Below the pieces are notes generated by a model. It worked only from the letters and a program-made list of their open reading frames with translations. It made no database searches and was not told the DNA's origin. Both the position numbers and the translations under genes were made by a program. From positions 1-11,880 of the forward strand of contig JAFMQP010000077.1 of NCBI GenBank assembly GCA_017354575.1: 11,880 nt of DNA. Direction: 5' to 3'. This document shows positions 1 to 5,728 of the stretch, piece by piece. Position 1 is the stretch's first letter. The number at the start of each line of letters is the position of its first letter. The DNA comes from Acidothermales bacterium. GTDB lineage: Bacteria; Actinomycetota; Actinomycetes; Streptosporangiales; WHST01.

Positions 1-653
1 GTCATGCCCTCGATGCCGTCGAGCGCGCGCCGCAGGGCGGGCAGGGCGTACGCACGCGCCTCGTCCGGACGCGCCTGCATGTACGGCTCGTCGAGCTGGA
101 CGATGTCGGCGCCGGCGGCGAACAGGTCGCGGACCTCCGCGTTGCACGCGTCCGCGTACGCCATCGCGAGTGACTCGCGGTCCGGGTAGTGGTCGTTCTG
201 CGCCTGCTGCGACATGGTGAACGGGCCCGGCACGGTCATCTTGACCGTCCGGTCTGTGTGGGCGCGCAGGAACCGCAGGTCGTCCACCTCGACCGGCCGG
301 CTTCGTTCGATCGGCCCGAAGACGCGGGGCACCGGGTTGGGCTTGCCGGTGCGGTCCGGCGCGCTCCCCGGCTTGTCGAGGTCGACGCCGGCGAGCGCGG
401 TCGCGAAGTGGTTGGAGTAGCTCTCGCGGCGGATCTCCCCGTCGGTGAGGATGTCGAGTCCGGCGTCCTCCTGCGCCCGGATCGCCAGCAGCGTGGCGTC
501 GTCCTGCGCCTCGGCGAGGTACGCGTCGGGGATGCGCCACAGCTCCTTGGCACGGACGCGGGGCGGCAGCCGGGAACCGAGCCGGTCCCGGTCGATCAAC
601 CAGTCAGGCTGCGGATAACTGCCCACGAGGGAGCTCGGCAACATCACGCTCAT
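1..653 (-). CDS. Cobalamin-independent methionine synthase (MetE C-terminal domain) family protein, 3' end cut by window edge
   Basis: The visible part is 217 residues from the ATG at 653. Family signatures appear in order: VGSYPQPDWL (10-19), LTDGE (69-73), VPGPFTMSQQ (141-150) and the strand motif QLDEPYMQ (186-193). The zinc-binding His/Cys residues of MetE would be encoded past the left edge and cannot be checked. The protein starts directly at the catalytic barrel, so it is the short single-domain form and lacks the N-terminal half of classical MetE. Members of this family transfer methyl groups to thiols, and related ones (epoxyalkane:coenzyme M transferase) attach other alkyl groups. 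The start codon overlaps the stop of the LigA-like gene (ATGA, 650-653), so translation is probably coupled. Placement last in a ring-cleavage dioxygenase operon suggests a catabolic methyl- or alkyl-transfer role rather than housekeeping methionine synthesis, but this is inference. The family is certain; the substrate is unknown. Confidence 0.88.
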   Translation of the reverse strand, partial: MSVMLPSSLVGSYPQPDWLIDRDRLGSRLPPRVRAKELWRIPDAYLAEAQDDATLLAIRAQEDAGLDILTDGEIRRESYSNHFATALAGVDLDKPGSAPDRTGKPNPVPRVFGPIERSRPVEVDDLRFLRAHTDRTVKMTVPGPFTMSQQAQNDHYPDRESLAMAYADACNAEVRDLFAAGADIVQLDEPYMQARPDEARAYALPALRRALDGIEGM

Positions 654-1012
654 GTGCTGATGTCCGGGTAGGGCAGCGACTCGTGGGCGAGCGCGGCGGC
701 GTAACCGCGTTGGTACGTCAACGGCTCTGGGTGGTCGCGCTCGAACATCGCGATGAAGAGCGTCAGCGTGAGGAACGGGTGCGCGCCCAGCTCGAACAGG
801 GCGACGTGGTCGTGGTTCGCGAGCGCCTCGCGCTCGGCGTCGGTGAACTCCAGCCAGGTGCACCGTTCGCCGGTGTGCAGGTTCAACGCCGCGCACGCCC
901 GTTCCCGCTCCCACCAGGTGACGCACTCGCGCGGCTCGGCGCGGTAGCGCTCGACCAGCTCGGGGTCCCTGTCGACCGTGTAAAGGAACTTGTCCACCAG
1001 GTATTTGCTCAT
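650..1012 (-). CDS. LigA-type (protocatechuate 4,5-dioxygenase alpha chain-like) small subunit
   Basis: This 120-residue protein resembles the alpha chain of class III extradiol dioxygenases such as LigA of protocatechuate 4,5-dioxygenase. In that enzyme the small subunit caps the active site of the iron-binding beta chain. Visible signatures are the helical N-terminus MSKYLVDKFLY, the segment LTDAEREAL-like FTDAEREALANHD (56-68) and the strongly conserved ELGAHPFLTLT (74-84). The length is slightly below that of classical LigA. The start ATG (1012) overlaps the stop of the LigB-like gene as ATGA (1009-1012), and its own stop overlaps the next start in the same way, so all three genes look translationally coupled. 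The beta chain is encoded first and the alpha chain second, the reverse of the sphingomonad ligAB order. The subunit assignment is well supported; protocatechuate, gallate or another catechol as substrate cannot be decided. Confidence 0.85.
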   Translation of the reverse strand: MSKYLVDKFLYTVDRDPELVERYRAEPRECVTWWERERACAALNLHTGERCTWLEFTDAEREALANHDHVALFELGAHPFLTLTLFIAMFERDHPEPLTYQRGYAAALAHESLPYPDIST

Positions 1013-1869
1013 GTCTCCACTCCGGACGGGTACCAGGTGAAGTACGCCTCCATCGTGTGGAACAGGTCGAGGTTGTCGGCGTAGTCGGCCTTGTTCTCAC
1101 CGGCCACGCCCATCATCAGCATGAAGTCCATGAACCCGTGCGTGGCGTTGCCCGGTTCCCACAGGCTCTCCAGGCTCACCTCCGACAGTGCACCCTCGAT
1201 GTCGCCGTTCGCGATCCACTCGACGGCCTTCGCGTCGAACTCGGGGTCGGGCCCGTGCGGCCCGAACTGCCGTGGCCCGCCCAGTTCCAGCGACAGGTGG
1301 CCGGTGCCGATCATCGCCACGCGCTGCGTGCTCGGCCACGACTCCACCAGCTCGCGCAGCGTCCGGCCGAGCTCGACGAACCGCTTCGGCTGCGGCATCG
1401 GCGGCGCGAAGATGTTGGTGTAGACCGGCACGATCGGCAGGTCGTTCTGCGGCCGTACGGTGAAGATCGGGCACGTGATGCTGTGGTCCACGCGCAGCTC
1501 GTTGCTGAAGGCGAGGTCGAAGCCGGCGTCCAGGCCGCCGCGGAGGATGTGCGCGGACAGTTCCTCGTGCCCGCGCAGGGTCAGCCGCGGCAGGCCGAAC
1601 TCGCGTTCCTCGTTGTAGAAGTTCGCGTCGTAGAACGGCGCCTTGCCGACCAGGAACTGCGGCACGTTGTCGAGCCAGATCTGGTGGAAGTGGTCCGAGC
1701 CGACCATCACGAGCACGTCCGGACGCGCCCGCTCCAGCGTCTCGCGGTACGCCTCGACCTTCGCGACCCAGTCCGCCGCGAACGGCGGCCGTTCCGCCTC
1801 GGGAAGCGTGCTCGTCCGGTAGTAGAACGGGTGATGGGTCGTGGCGAGGACGGCTACGAGCTCTGCCAC
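1009..1869 (-). CDS. LigB-type class III extradiol ring-cleavage dioxygenase, catalytic subunit
   Basis: This is a predicted non-heme Fe(II) dioxygenase that opens a catecholic ring beside the hydroxyl groups (meta cleavage). I chose the GTG at 1869 (286 residues, starting MAELVAVLATTHHPF) because GGGAGG lies four to five bases upstream and the known family start aligns there; an ATG at 1881 would add four residues. H12 in TTHHPF and H60 in VGSDHFHQ match the iron ligands His12 and His61 of LigB. E238 in LWEPGNATH lies near the expected third ligand, Glu242, but that alignment is uncertain. The catalytic-base motif GTGGMSH of LigB reads GTGHLSL here (188-194): the His is three residues early and the usual position is Leu. 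This suggests a distinct subfamily rather than true protocatechuate 4,5-dioxygenase. It is the first gene of a three-gene operon and divergent from an IclR regulator. Confidence 0.85.
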   Translation of the reverse strand: MAELVAVLATTHHPFYYRTSTLPEAERPPFAADWVAKVEAYRETLERARPDVLVMVGSDHFHQIWLDNVPQFLVGKAPFYDANFYNEEREFGLPRLTLRGHEELSAHILRGGLDAGFDLAFSNELRVDHSITCPIFTVRPQNDLPIVPVYTNIFAPPMPQPKRFVELGRTLRELVESWPSTQRVAMIGTGHLSLELGGPRQFGPHGPDPEFDAKAVEWIANGDIEGALSEVSLESLWEPGNATHGFMDFMLMMGVAGENKADYADNLDLFHTMEAYFTWYPSGVET

Positions 1870-1908
1870 AGCGCCTCCCATCACTCGCGGCATACCGACC
1901 AGGAACCG

Positions 1909-1922
1909 CAGTGCGTACACTG
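1909..1922. promoter_or_regulatory. Candidate operator in the divergent regulator/dioxygenase intergenic region
   Basis: CAGTG-CGTA-CACTG is a perfect five-base inverted repeat with a four-base spacer. It contains TACACT (1916-1921), a TAnnnT-type -10 hexamer suitably placed for the plus-strand regulator gene. It also lies just downstream of the start site predicted for the minus-strand dioxygenase promoter. One bound dimer could therefore repress both directions, the arrangement common for IclR regulators next to their targets. A second small palindrome, CCGCC-A-GGCGG, follows at 1925-1935. That this is the regulator's own site is inference. Confidence 0.45.
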
Positions 1923-1939
1923 GTCCGCCAGGCGGTGTC

Positions 1940-1969
1940 AGCCTGCCGCCGCTCGTGTGGGTGTGTCAA
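1940..1969 (-). promoter_or_regulatory. Candidate sigma70-type promoter of the ligB-ligA-metE-like operon
   Basis: On the minus strand a perfect -35 hexamer, TTGACA (1969-1964), is followed after 18 bases by CAGGCT (1945-1940), which keeps the A and final T of the actinobacterial -10 consensus. Transcription would begin near 1933, about 65 bases before the GTG start at 1869. The -35 hexamer lies just upstream of the GGGGAGG ribosome-binding site (1978-1984) of the divergent regulator, so the two promoters are back to back with overlapping leaders. Confidence 0.45.
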
Positions 1970-1991
1970 GAGCCGACGGGGAGGCACGACG

Positions 1992-2840
1992 ATGGCGGGA
2001 CGCGGACGGACGCCCGAGTTCATCGAGGCACTGGCCCGCGGGCTCGACGTGCTGCGCAGCTTCGACGCCGACCACGCCCACATGTCGCTCACCGAGGTGG
2101 CGACGGCGGTCGGCCTGGCCCGTCCCACGGCCAGGCGGATCCTGCTCACCCTGCAGGAGCTCGGCTACGTACGTGCCGAGCGCGCCGGTTACACGCTCAC
2201 GCCTCGGGTGCTCGACCTCGGCATGGCGTACGTGGACGCGCTCGGGCTGTGGGAGATCGCCCGTCCGCACCTGCAGGCGCTGGTCGGCGTCACCGGTGAG
2301 TCCTCGTCGATGACGCAGCTCGACGGCTCCGACATCGTCTACGTCGCCCGCGTCGCCGTGCCGAAGATCATCACGCTGCGCGTGCACATCGGCACCCGGT
2401 TCCCGGCGCTCGTCACGTCGCAGGGGAAGGTCCTGCTCGCCGCGCTGCCGCCGGAGCGGGCGGACGAGGCGTTGCGGATCCCGAGCAGGTCCGGGCTGCC
2501 GCCCGTGCTGCCGCGCGAGCGGGACGAGATCCACGAGATGCTCGCGGAGGTGCGGGCACGCGGCTGGGCGCTGGCCGACGAGGAGCTCGCGCCGGGCATC
2601 AGGTCGATCGCGGCGCCGGTGCGCGACGGCCACGGTCGTGTGCACGCCGCCATGAACGTCACCGTGCACGCCGCCGAGACGCCGGTGCGCGTGCTCGTCG
2701 ACGACTACCTCCCGCACCTGCTGCGCACCGCGGGCGAGATCGGCGCCGACTGGGCGCGCTGGCAGCGGCGTCCGATGACGGAGGAACCCGCGTCGGGTGG
2801 TCGCTCCCCGCGATCCCGTCGCGACCAGGGCGTCGCCTGA
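1992..2840 (+). CDS. IclR-family transcriptional regulator, PcaR/PobR type
   Basis: This 282-residue DNA-binding regulator has an N-terminal winged helix-turn-helix (about 12-75; recognition segment VATAVGLARPTARRILLTL, 36-54) and a C-terminal effector-binding domain (about 80-255; GESSSMTQLDGSDIVYVARV, 102-121, and SQGKVLLAALP, 143-153). These segments are those typical of the beta-ketoadipate regulators PcaR, PcaU and PobR, which sense aromatic intermediates. I chose the ATG at 1992 because GGGGAGG (1978-1984) lies seven bases upstream; earlier in-frame starts have no such site and would run into the divergent promoter. The C-terminal tail (261-282) is rich in Arg, Ser and Glu and probably disordered. 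The gene is divergent from the dioxygenase operon and just upstream of the doxX unit, so it is the obvious candidate regulator of both. Its effector is unknown. Confidence 0.9.
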   Translation: MAGRGRTPEFIEALARGLDVLRSFDADHAHMSLTEVATAVGLARPTARRILLTLQELGYVRAERAGYTLTPRVLDLGMAYVDALGLWEIARPHLQALVGVTGESSSMTQLDGSDIVYVARVAVPKIITLRVHIGTRFPALVTSQGKVLLAALPPERADEALRIPSRSGLPPVLPRERDEIHEMLAEVRARGWALADEELAPGIRSIAAPVRDGHGRVHAAMNVTVHAAETPVRVLVDDYLPHLLRTAGEIGADWARWQRRPMTEEPASGGRSPRSRRDQGVA

Positions 2841-2843
2841 CCC

Positions 2844-2899
2844 TTGCGCCCGGCGTCGGCCTCGGTCCAGACTGTCCGCAAGCCGGACGACTGTCCGCA
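2844..2899 (+). promoter_or_regulatory. Candidate promoter with triple half-site operator upstream of the doxX unit
   Basis: TTGCGC (2844-2849) and CAGACT (2868-2873), 18 bases apart, make a plausible promoter. An 11-base direct repeat, GACTGTCCGCA, begins at 2870 and again at 2889. Between them CGGAC (2884-2888) forms an inverted repeat with the second copy (CGGAC-GACT-GTCCG, 2884-2897). A decayed third copy, GACTGAC (2910-2916), runs into the doxX start. One palindrome plus one direct repeat of the same half-site is the arrangement reported for the IclR-family activator PcaU. Binding by the adjacent IclR protein is inference. Confidence 0.45.
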
Positions 2900-2916
2900 G
2901 GAACGGGACGACTGAC

Positions 2917-3417
2917 ATGGCTCTCGGGCTGCTGCTCTTGCGCCTGCTGCTCGCGGCGCTGCTCGCCGGTCACGCGTGCCAGAAGGCGTTCGGCTGGTTC
3001 CGTGGGCAGGGCATCGACGGCACCGCCAGGACGTTCGAGTCGTGGGGCTTCCGCCCGGGACGCCAGCACGCGTTCATGGCCACGGCCGCCGAGCTGACCG
3101 GCGCTGTGCTGCTCGCACTCGGCCTGCTCACACCGCTCGGCAGCGCCGTCGTCGTGGGCACGATGACCGTCGCCGCGTCGGCGAACTTCAAGAACGGGCT
3201 GTGGGCCCACCTCGGCGGCTACGAGGTGGCCTTCGTCTACGGCGCGCTCGCGTTCGTCATCGCGGTCACGGGCCCGGGCGCGCTGTCGCTCGACGCCGCG
3301 GCCGGGCTCCCGCTCTCCGGGATCGGCTACGCACTCGGCGCAGCGGCGCTCGGCATCGTCGCGGCGCTCCCACCCCTGCTGCGCCGCAGACAGGCACTGC
3401 GTCAGCCGGCCGGCTGA
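2917..3417 (+). CDS. DoxX-family membrane protein
   Basis: This 166-residue integral membrane protein has four to five hydrophobic segments (about 4-20, 54-74, 77-90, 103-122 and 135-155). The DoxX-type features are the Arg in the first helix followed by AGHACQKAFGWF (17-28), the loop FESWGFRPG (40-48) and AAELTGAVLLALGLLTPLG (57-75). The family is broad: some members form part of a terminal quinol oxidase or link thiol and quinone redox reactions, but most have no proven function. The ATG at 2917 gives the conserved hydrophobic start; the only ribosome-binding match is weak (GGGA, eight bases upstream). The amidohydrolase follows 43 bases later on the same strand, so the two are probably co-transcribed. 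A redox partner or transporter-like role for the pathway is only a guess. Confidence 0.85.
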   Translation: MALGLLLLRLLLAALLAGHACQKAFGWFRGQGIDGTARTFESWGFRPGRQHAFMATAAELTGAVLLALGLLTPLGSAVVVGTMTVAASANFKNGLWAHLGGYEVAFVYGALAFVIAVTGPGALSLDAAAGLPLSGIGYALGAAALGIVAALPPLLRRRQALRQPAG

Positions 3418-3460
3418 CCCACCTCACGGGCGCGGTACGCCCACGGTCGAAGGAGATCCG

Positions 3461-4906
3461 ATGAACGACCAGTCCCCGAACGGTGACCGCGGCATCGTGT
3501 TCCGCGGCGGCCACGTCCTCACCATGGACGACGCGCACAGTCAACTCGCCGGCGCGGACGTGCTCGTCACCGGCGACCGCATCACGGCGGTGGGCCCAGC
3601 GCTCGAGGTGCCGGAGGGCACCGTGGAGATCGACGCGACCGGCGGCCTGGTCATGCCCGGCATGGTCGACACGCACAGGCACATGTGGCAGACGGTGATG
3701 CGCGGATACGGGGCGGACTGGACGCTCACGCAGTACTTCGTCTGGTACTACCTGGAGCACGGCAAGGTCTTCCGTCCCGAGGACGTGCACGTGGGCAACC
3801 TGCTCTCGGCGATCGAGGCGCTCGACGCGGGTGTGACGACAAGCGTCGACTGGTCGCACGGGCTGCAGACCGTCGACCACGCCGAGGCCGCCGTGGACGC
3901 GCTCAAGGCGGTGCCCGGCCGGTTCGTACTGGCGTACGGCAACCTGCAGGCCGGCCCGTGGGAATGGTCGGCGACGCCGGAGTTCCGCGCCTTCGTCGAG
4001 CGCCGCAACACCGGGGACGACATGCTGGGGATCCAGATGGCGTTCGACGTCACCGGCGACCCGTCGTTCCCGGAACGCGCCGCGTTCGAGGTCGCCCGCG
4101 ACCTCGGTGTGCCGGTGACGACCCACGCCGGCGTGTGGGGCGCGACGAACGACGACGGCGTCCGGCTCATGCACGAGCACGGTTTCATGACCGAGCAGAA
4201 CGTCTACGTGCACTCGACGACGCTCTCGCCCGACTCGTACCACCGCATCGCCGCGACGGGTGGCTCTGTGTCGGTGGCGACGGAGAGCGAGCAGAGCGCG
4301 GGACAGGGCTACCCGGCCACGTGGCAGCTGCGCAGGTACGACATCCCCGTCTCGCTGTCGATGGACACGAGCGTGTGGTGGAGCGGGGACCTGTTCTCGG
4401 CCATGCGGGCGACGCTCTCCGCCGACCGGTCGCGCGAGCACCTGGAGGCACACGCCAAGGCCGAGACGGTCACGCACCACCGGCTACGTGCCGAGGAGGT
4501 CGTCGACTGGGCGACCCGCGGCGGCGCCAGGGCTCTCGGCATGGACGGCCTGATCGGCAGCATCGAGGTCGGGAAGAAGGCCGACCTCGTCCTGGTCAAG
4601 AACGAGGAGTCGCCGGTGATGTTCCCCGTCGTCCACCCGTACGGCCACGTCGTCTTCCAGGCCGGTCGCGGCGACGTGCACACGGTCGTCGTGAACGGCA
4701 GGCTGGTCAAGCGCGACCACAAGCTCATCGGCGTCGACCTGCCCGCCGTGCGTCGCGCGGTCGACGAGACCATCGAGCACCTGCGTGCCGCCGTCGGCGA
4801 GGACGCGTGGGTGCAGGGGATGAACCCCGAGGTGCCGGAGACGGAGATGCTCGACAACCCGTACGGCTACACGACGTACCACAGCGCCGCGACGCACGGG
4901 CACTGA
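3461..4906 (+). CDS. Metal-dependent amidohydrolase (ATZ/TRZ and cytosine-deaminase-like, COG0402 type)
   Basis: This 481-residue cytosolic hydrolase of the amidohydrolase superfamily starts at an ATG five bases after AAGGAG (3450-3455). The N-terminal beta-sandwich reads GGHVLTMDD (16-24), the first metal site is VDTHRHMWQ (69-77; H72 and H74), and the further ligands are H222 in VTTHAGVWG, H251 in VYVHSTTLS and D302 in SLSMDTS. GDLFSAMRATL (309-319) and GSIEVGKKADLVLV (near 370-385) complete the family pattern. Deaminases and triazine hydrolases of this group carry HxxE after the third ligand; here the Glu position is V225, so the proton-transfer step must differ and deaminase activity is doubtful. 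It might hydrolyse a C-N bond, a lactone or a ring. It lies in a unit with doxX and its stop codon nearly meets that of the lyase-like gene. The fold is certain; the substrate is unknown. Confidence 0.88.
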   Translation: MNDQSPNGDRGIVFRGGHVLTMDDAHSQLAGADVLVTGDRITAVGPALEVPEGTVEIDATGGLVMPGMVDTHRHMWQTVMRGYGADWTLTQYFVWYYLEHGKVFRPEDVHVGNLLSAIEALDAGVTTSVDWSHGLQTVDHAEAAVDALKAVPGRFVLAYGNLQAGPWEWSATPEFRAFVERRNTGDDMLGIQMAFDVTGDPSFPERAAFEVARDLGVPVTTHAGVWGATNDDGVRLMHEHGFMTEQNVYVHSTTLSPDSYHRIAATGGSVSVATESEQSAGQGYPATWQLRRYDIPVSLSMDTSVWWSGDLFSAMRATLSADRSREHLEAHAKAETVTHHRLRAEEVVDWATRGGARALGMDGLIGSIEVGKKADLVLVKNEESPVMFPVVHPYGHVVFQAGRGDVHTVVVNGRLVKRDHKLIGVDLPAVRRAVDETIEHLRAAVGEDAWVQGMNPEVPETEMLDNPYGYTTYHSAATHGH

Positions 4907-4911
4907 CGTCA
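4904..4911. other. Facing stop codons of two convergent genes in one palindrome
   Basis: TGACGTCA contains the TGA stop of the plus-strand amidohydrolase (4904-4906) and, read on the other strand, the TGA stop of the lyase-like gene (4911-4909). Only two bases separate the coding regions and there is no room for a terminator, so each transcript probably runs into the other gene. Confidence 0.8.
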
Positions 4912-5703
4912 CTCGGCGGGGGGCACGTACTCTGCGTTGCGGTCGACGGTCTCGTAGACCGTGCCGGCGATCGGCGTGCGCAGCTCCTCGGCGAGCTGGC
5001 CTAGCAGTCCCGCGGCCCGGGCGAGCAGCGCGTACCCGCGGAGCAGCTCGACGGGAAGGCCGAGGTCCGCCAGCGCCGCGCCGCAGACGCCCGCGCCGTT
5101 GAGCGGCAGCGCGCGCCCGAGGACGTCGGGCGCCACCCGCCCGACCGCCTCGAACAGCGCGAGGTGCGGGCCGTAGCAACCCTCCTCGCGGGCGACGCGG
5201 ACGATCACCGGCGTTCGCGGGTCGCGTTGCTTGTGCACCGGGTGCCCGAGCCCCGGGACGAGCCGGTGCTCGGCACGCCGCCGCTCGACGGCCGCGCGCG
5301 CGACGGCGTCCCACTCCGCGTCGGTGGCTGGGAGGTCGTCCGCGTGCTCGCCGAGCACGCCGGCGAGGAAGCGGCCGGTGTCCTCGGTGACGCCGAGGAA
5401 CCGCGACCCTCCGCCCAACAGGCCGGCCGCGAGCGCGCCCTGCAGCGACTCGGGCGCGGACAGGAACGCGAGCCGCGCCGCGATCGCGGTGGGCGTGAAG
5501 CCGTGGTCGGCGAGCGCGACGAGCACCGCCTCGAAGACGCGCAGCTCGCCAGGCTCGGGACGCCGCAGCGTGGTCAGCCAGAACGCCAGCTCGCCGAGGC
5601 CGACCTGACCGATCATCTCGTTCGCGAGATCCTTGCCCAGCAACGTGATCGTGGTCGCGTCCGACGTGCCGAGCGACGTCGGGTAGCGGGGTGCGTCGGT
5701 CAC
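4909..5703 (-). CDS. Citryl-CoA lyase-like protein of the citrate synthase superfamily
   Basis: This 264-residue protein, with a GTG start at 5703, is much shorter than citrate synthase (about 400) and close to stand-alone citryl-CoA lyases, which split a hydroxy-acyl-CoA into acetyl-CoA and a keto acid. The signature VPGLGHPVHKQRDPRTP (149-165) holds the His/Arg of the CoA and oxaloacetate site, and LLARAAGLLGQLAEE (226-240) is the closing helix of the fold. The first catalytic His region of citrate synthase (SxHEG) is replaced by GGGSRFLG (97-104), and the NVD motif with the catalytic Asp appears as NGAG (202-205). It may therefore favour lyase chemistry or an unusual substrate. It lies 25 bases downstream of the CoA-transferase gene on the same strand, so the transferase probably makes its CoA thioester substrate. 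The superfamily is clear; the reaction is inferred. Confidence 0.82.
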   Translation of the reverse strand: MTDAPRYPTSLGTSDATTITLLGKDLANEMIGQVGLGELAFWLTTLRRPEPGELRVFEAVLVALADHGFTPTAIAARLAFLSAPESLQGALAAGLLGGGSRFLGVTEDTGRFLAGVLGEHADDLPATDAEWDAVARAAVERRRAEHRLVPGLGHPVHKQRDPRTPVIVRVAREEGCYGPHLALFEAVGRVAPDVLGRALPLNGAGVCGAALADLGLPVELLRGYALLARAAGLLGQLAEELRTPIAGTVYETVDRNAEYVPPAE

Positions 5704-5728
5704 GTGGACCGCCCTTCTCGTCGTCGGC

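Noticed and set aside
1925..1935. CCGCC-A-GGCGG palindrome as the main IclR operator
   Set aside because: Short all-GC palindromes are common by chance in this DNA; the neighbouring CAGTG-N4-CACTG repeat is less GC-biased and better placed over the promoter elements.
1057..2313. Open plus-strand frame of 418 codons
   Set aside because: It runs antisense through the LigB-like gene and continues out of frame through the IclR gene, both of which have clear conserved motifs.
3266..4480. Open minus-strand frame of 404 codons
   Set aside because: It is antisense to the amidohydrolase and doxX genes, with Arg/His/Val-rich composition typical of shadow frames.
4909..5703. Reading the lyase-like gene as a pseudogene because catalytic motifs differ
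   Set aside because: The frame is intact, the length suits stand-alone citryl-CoA lyases and the GLGHPVHK region is well kept, so it is treated as a divergent functional protein.
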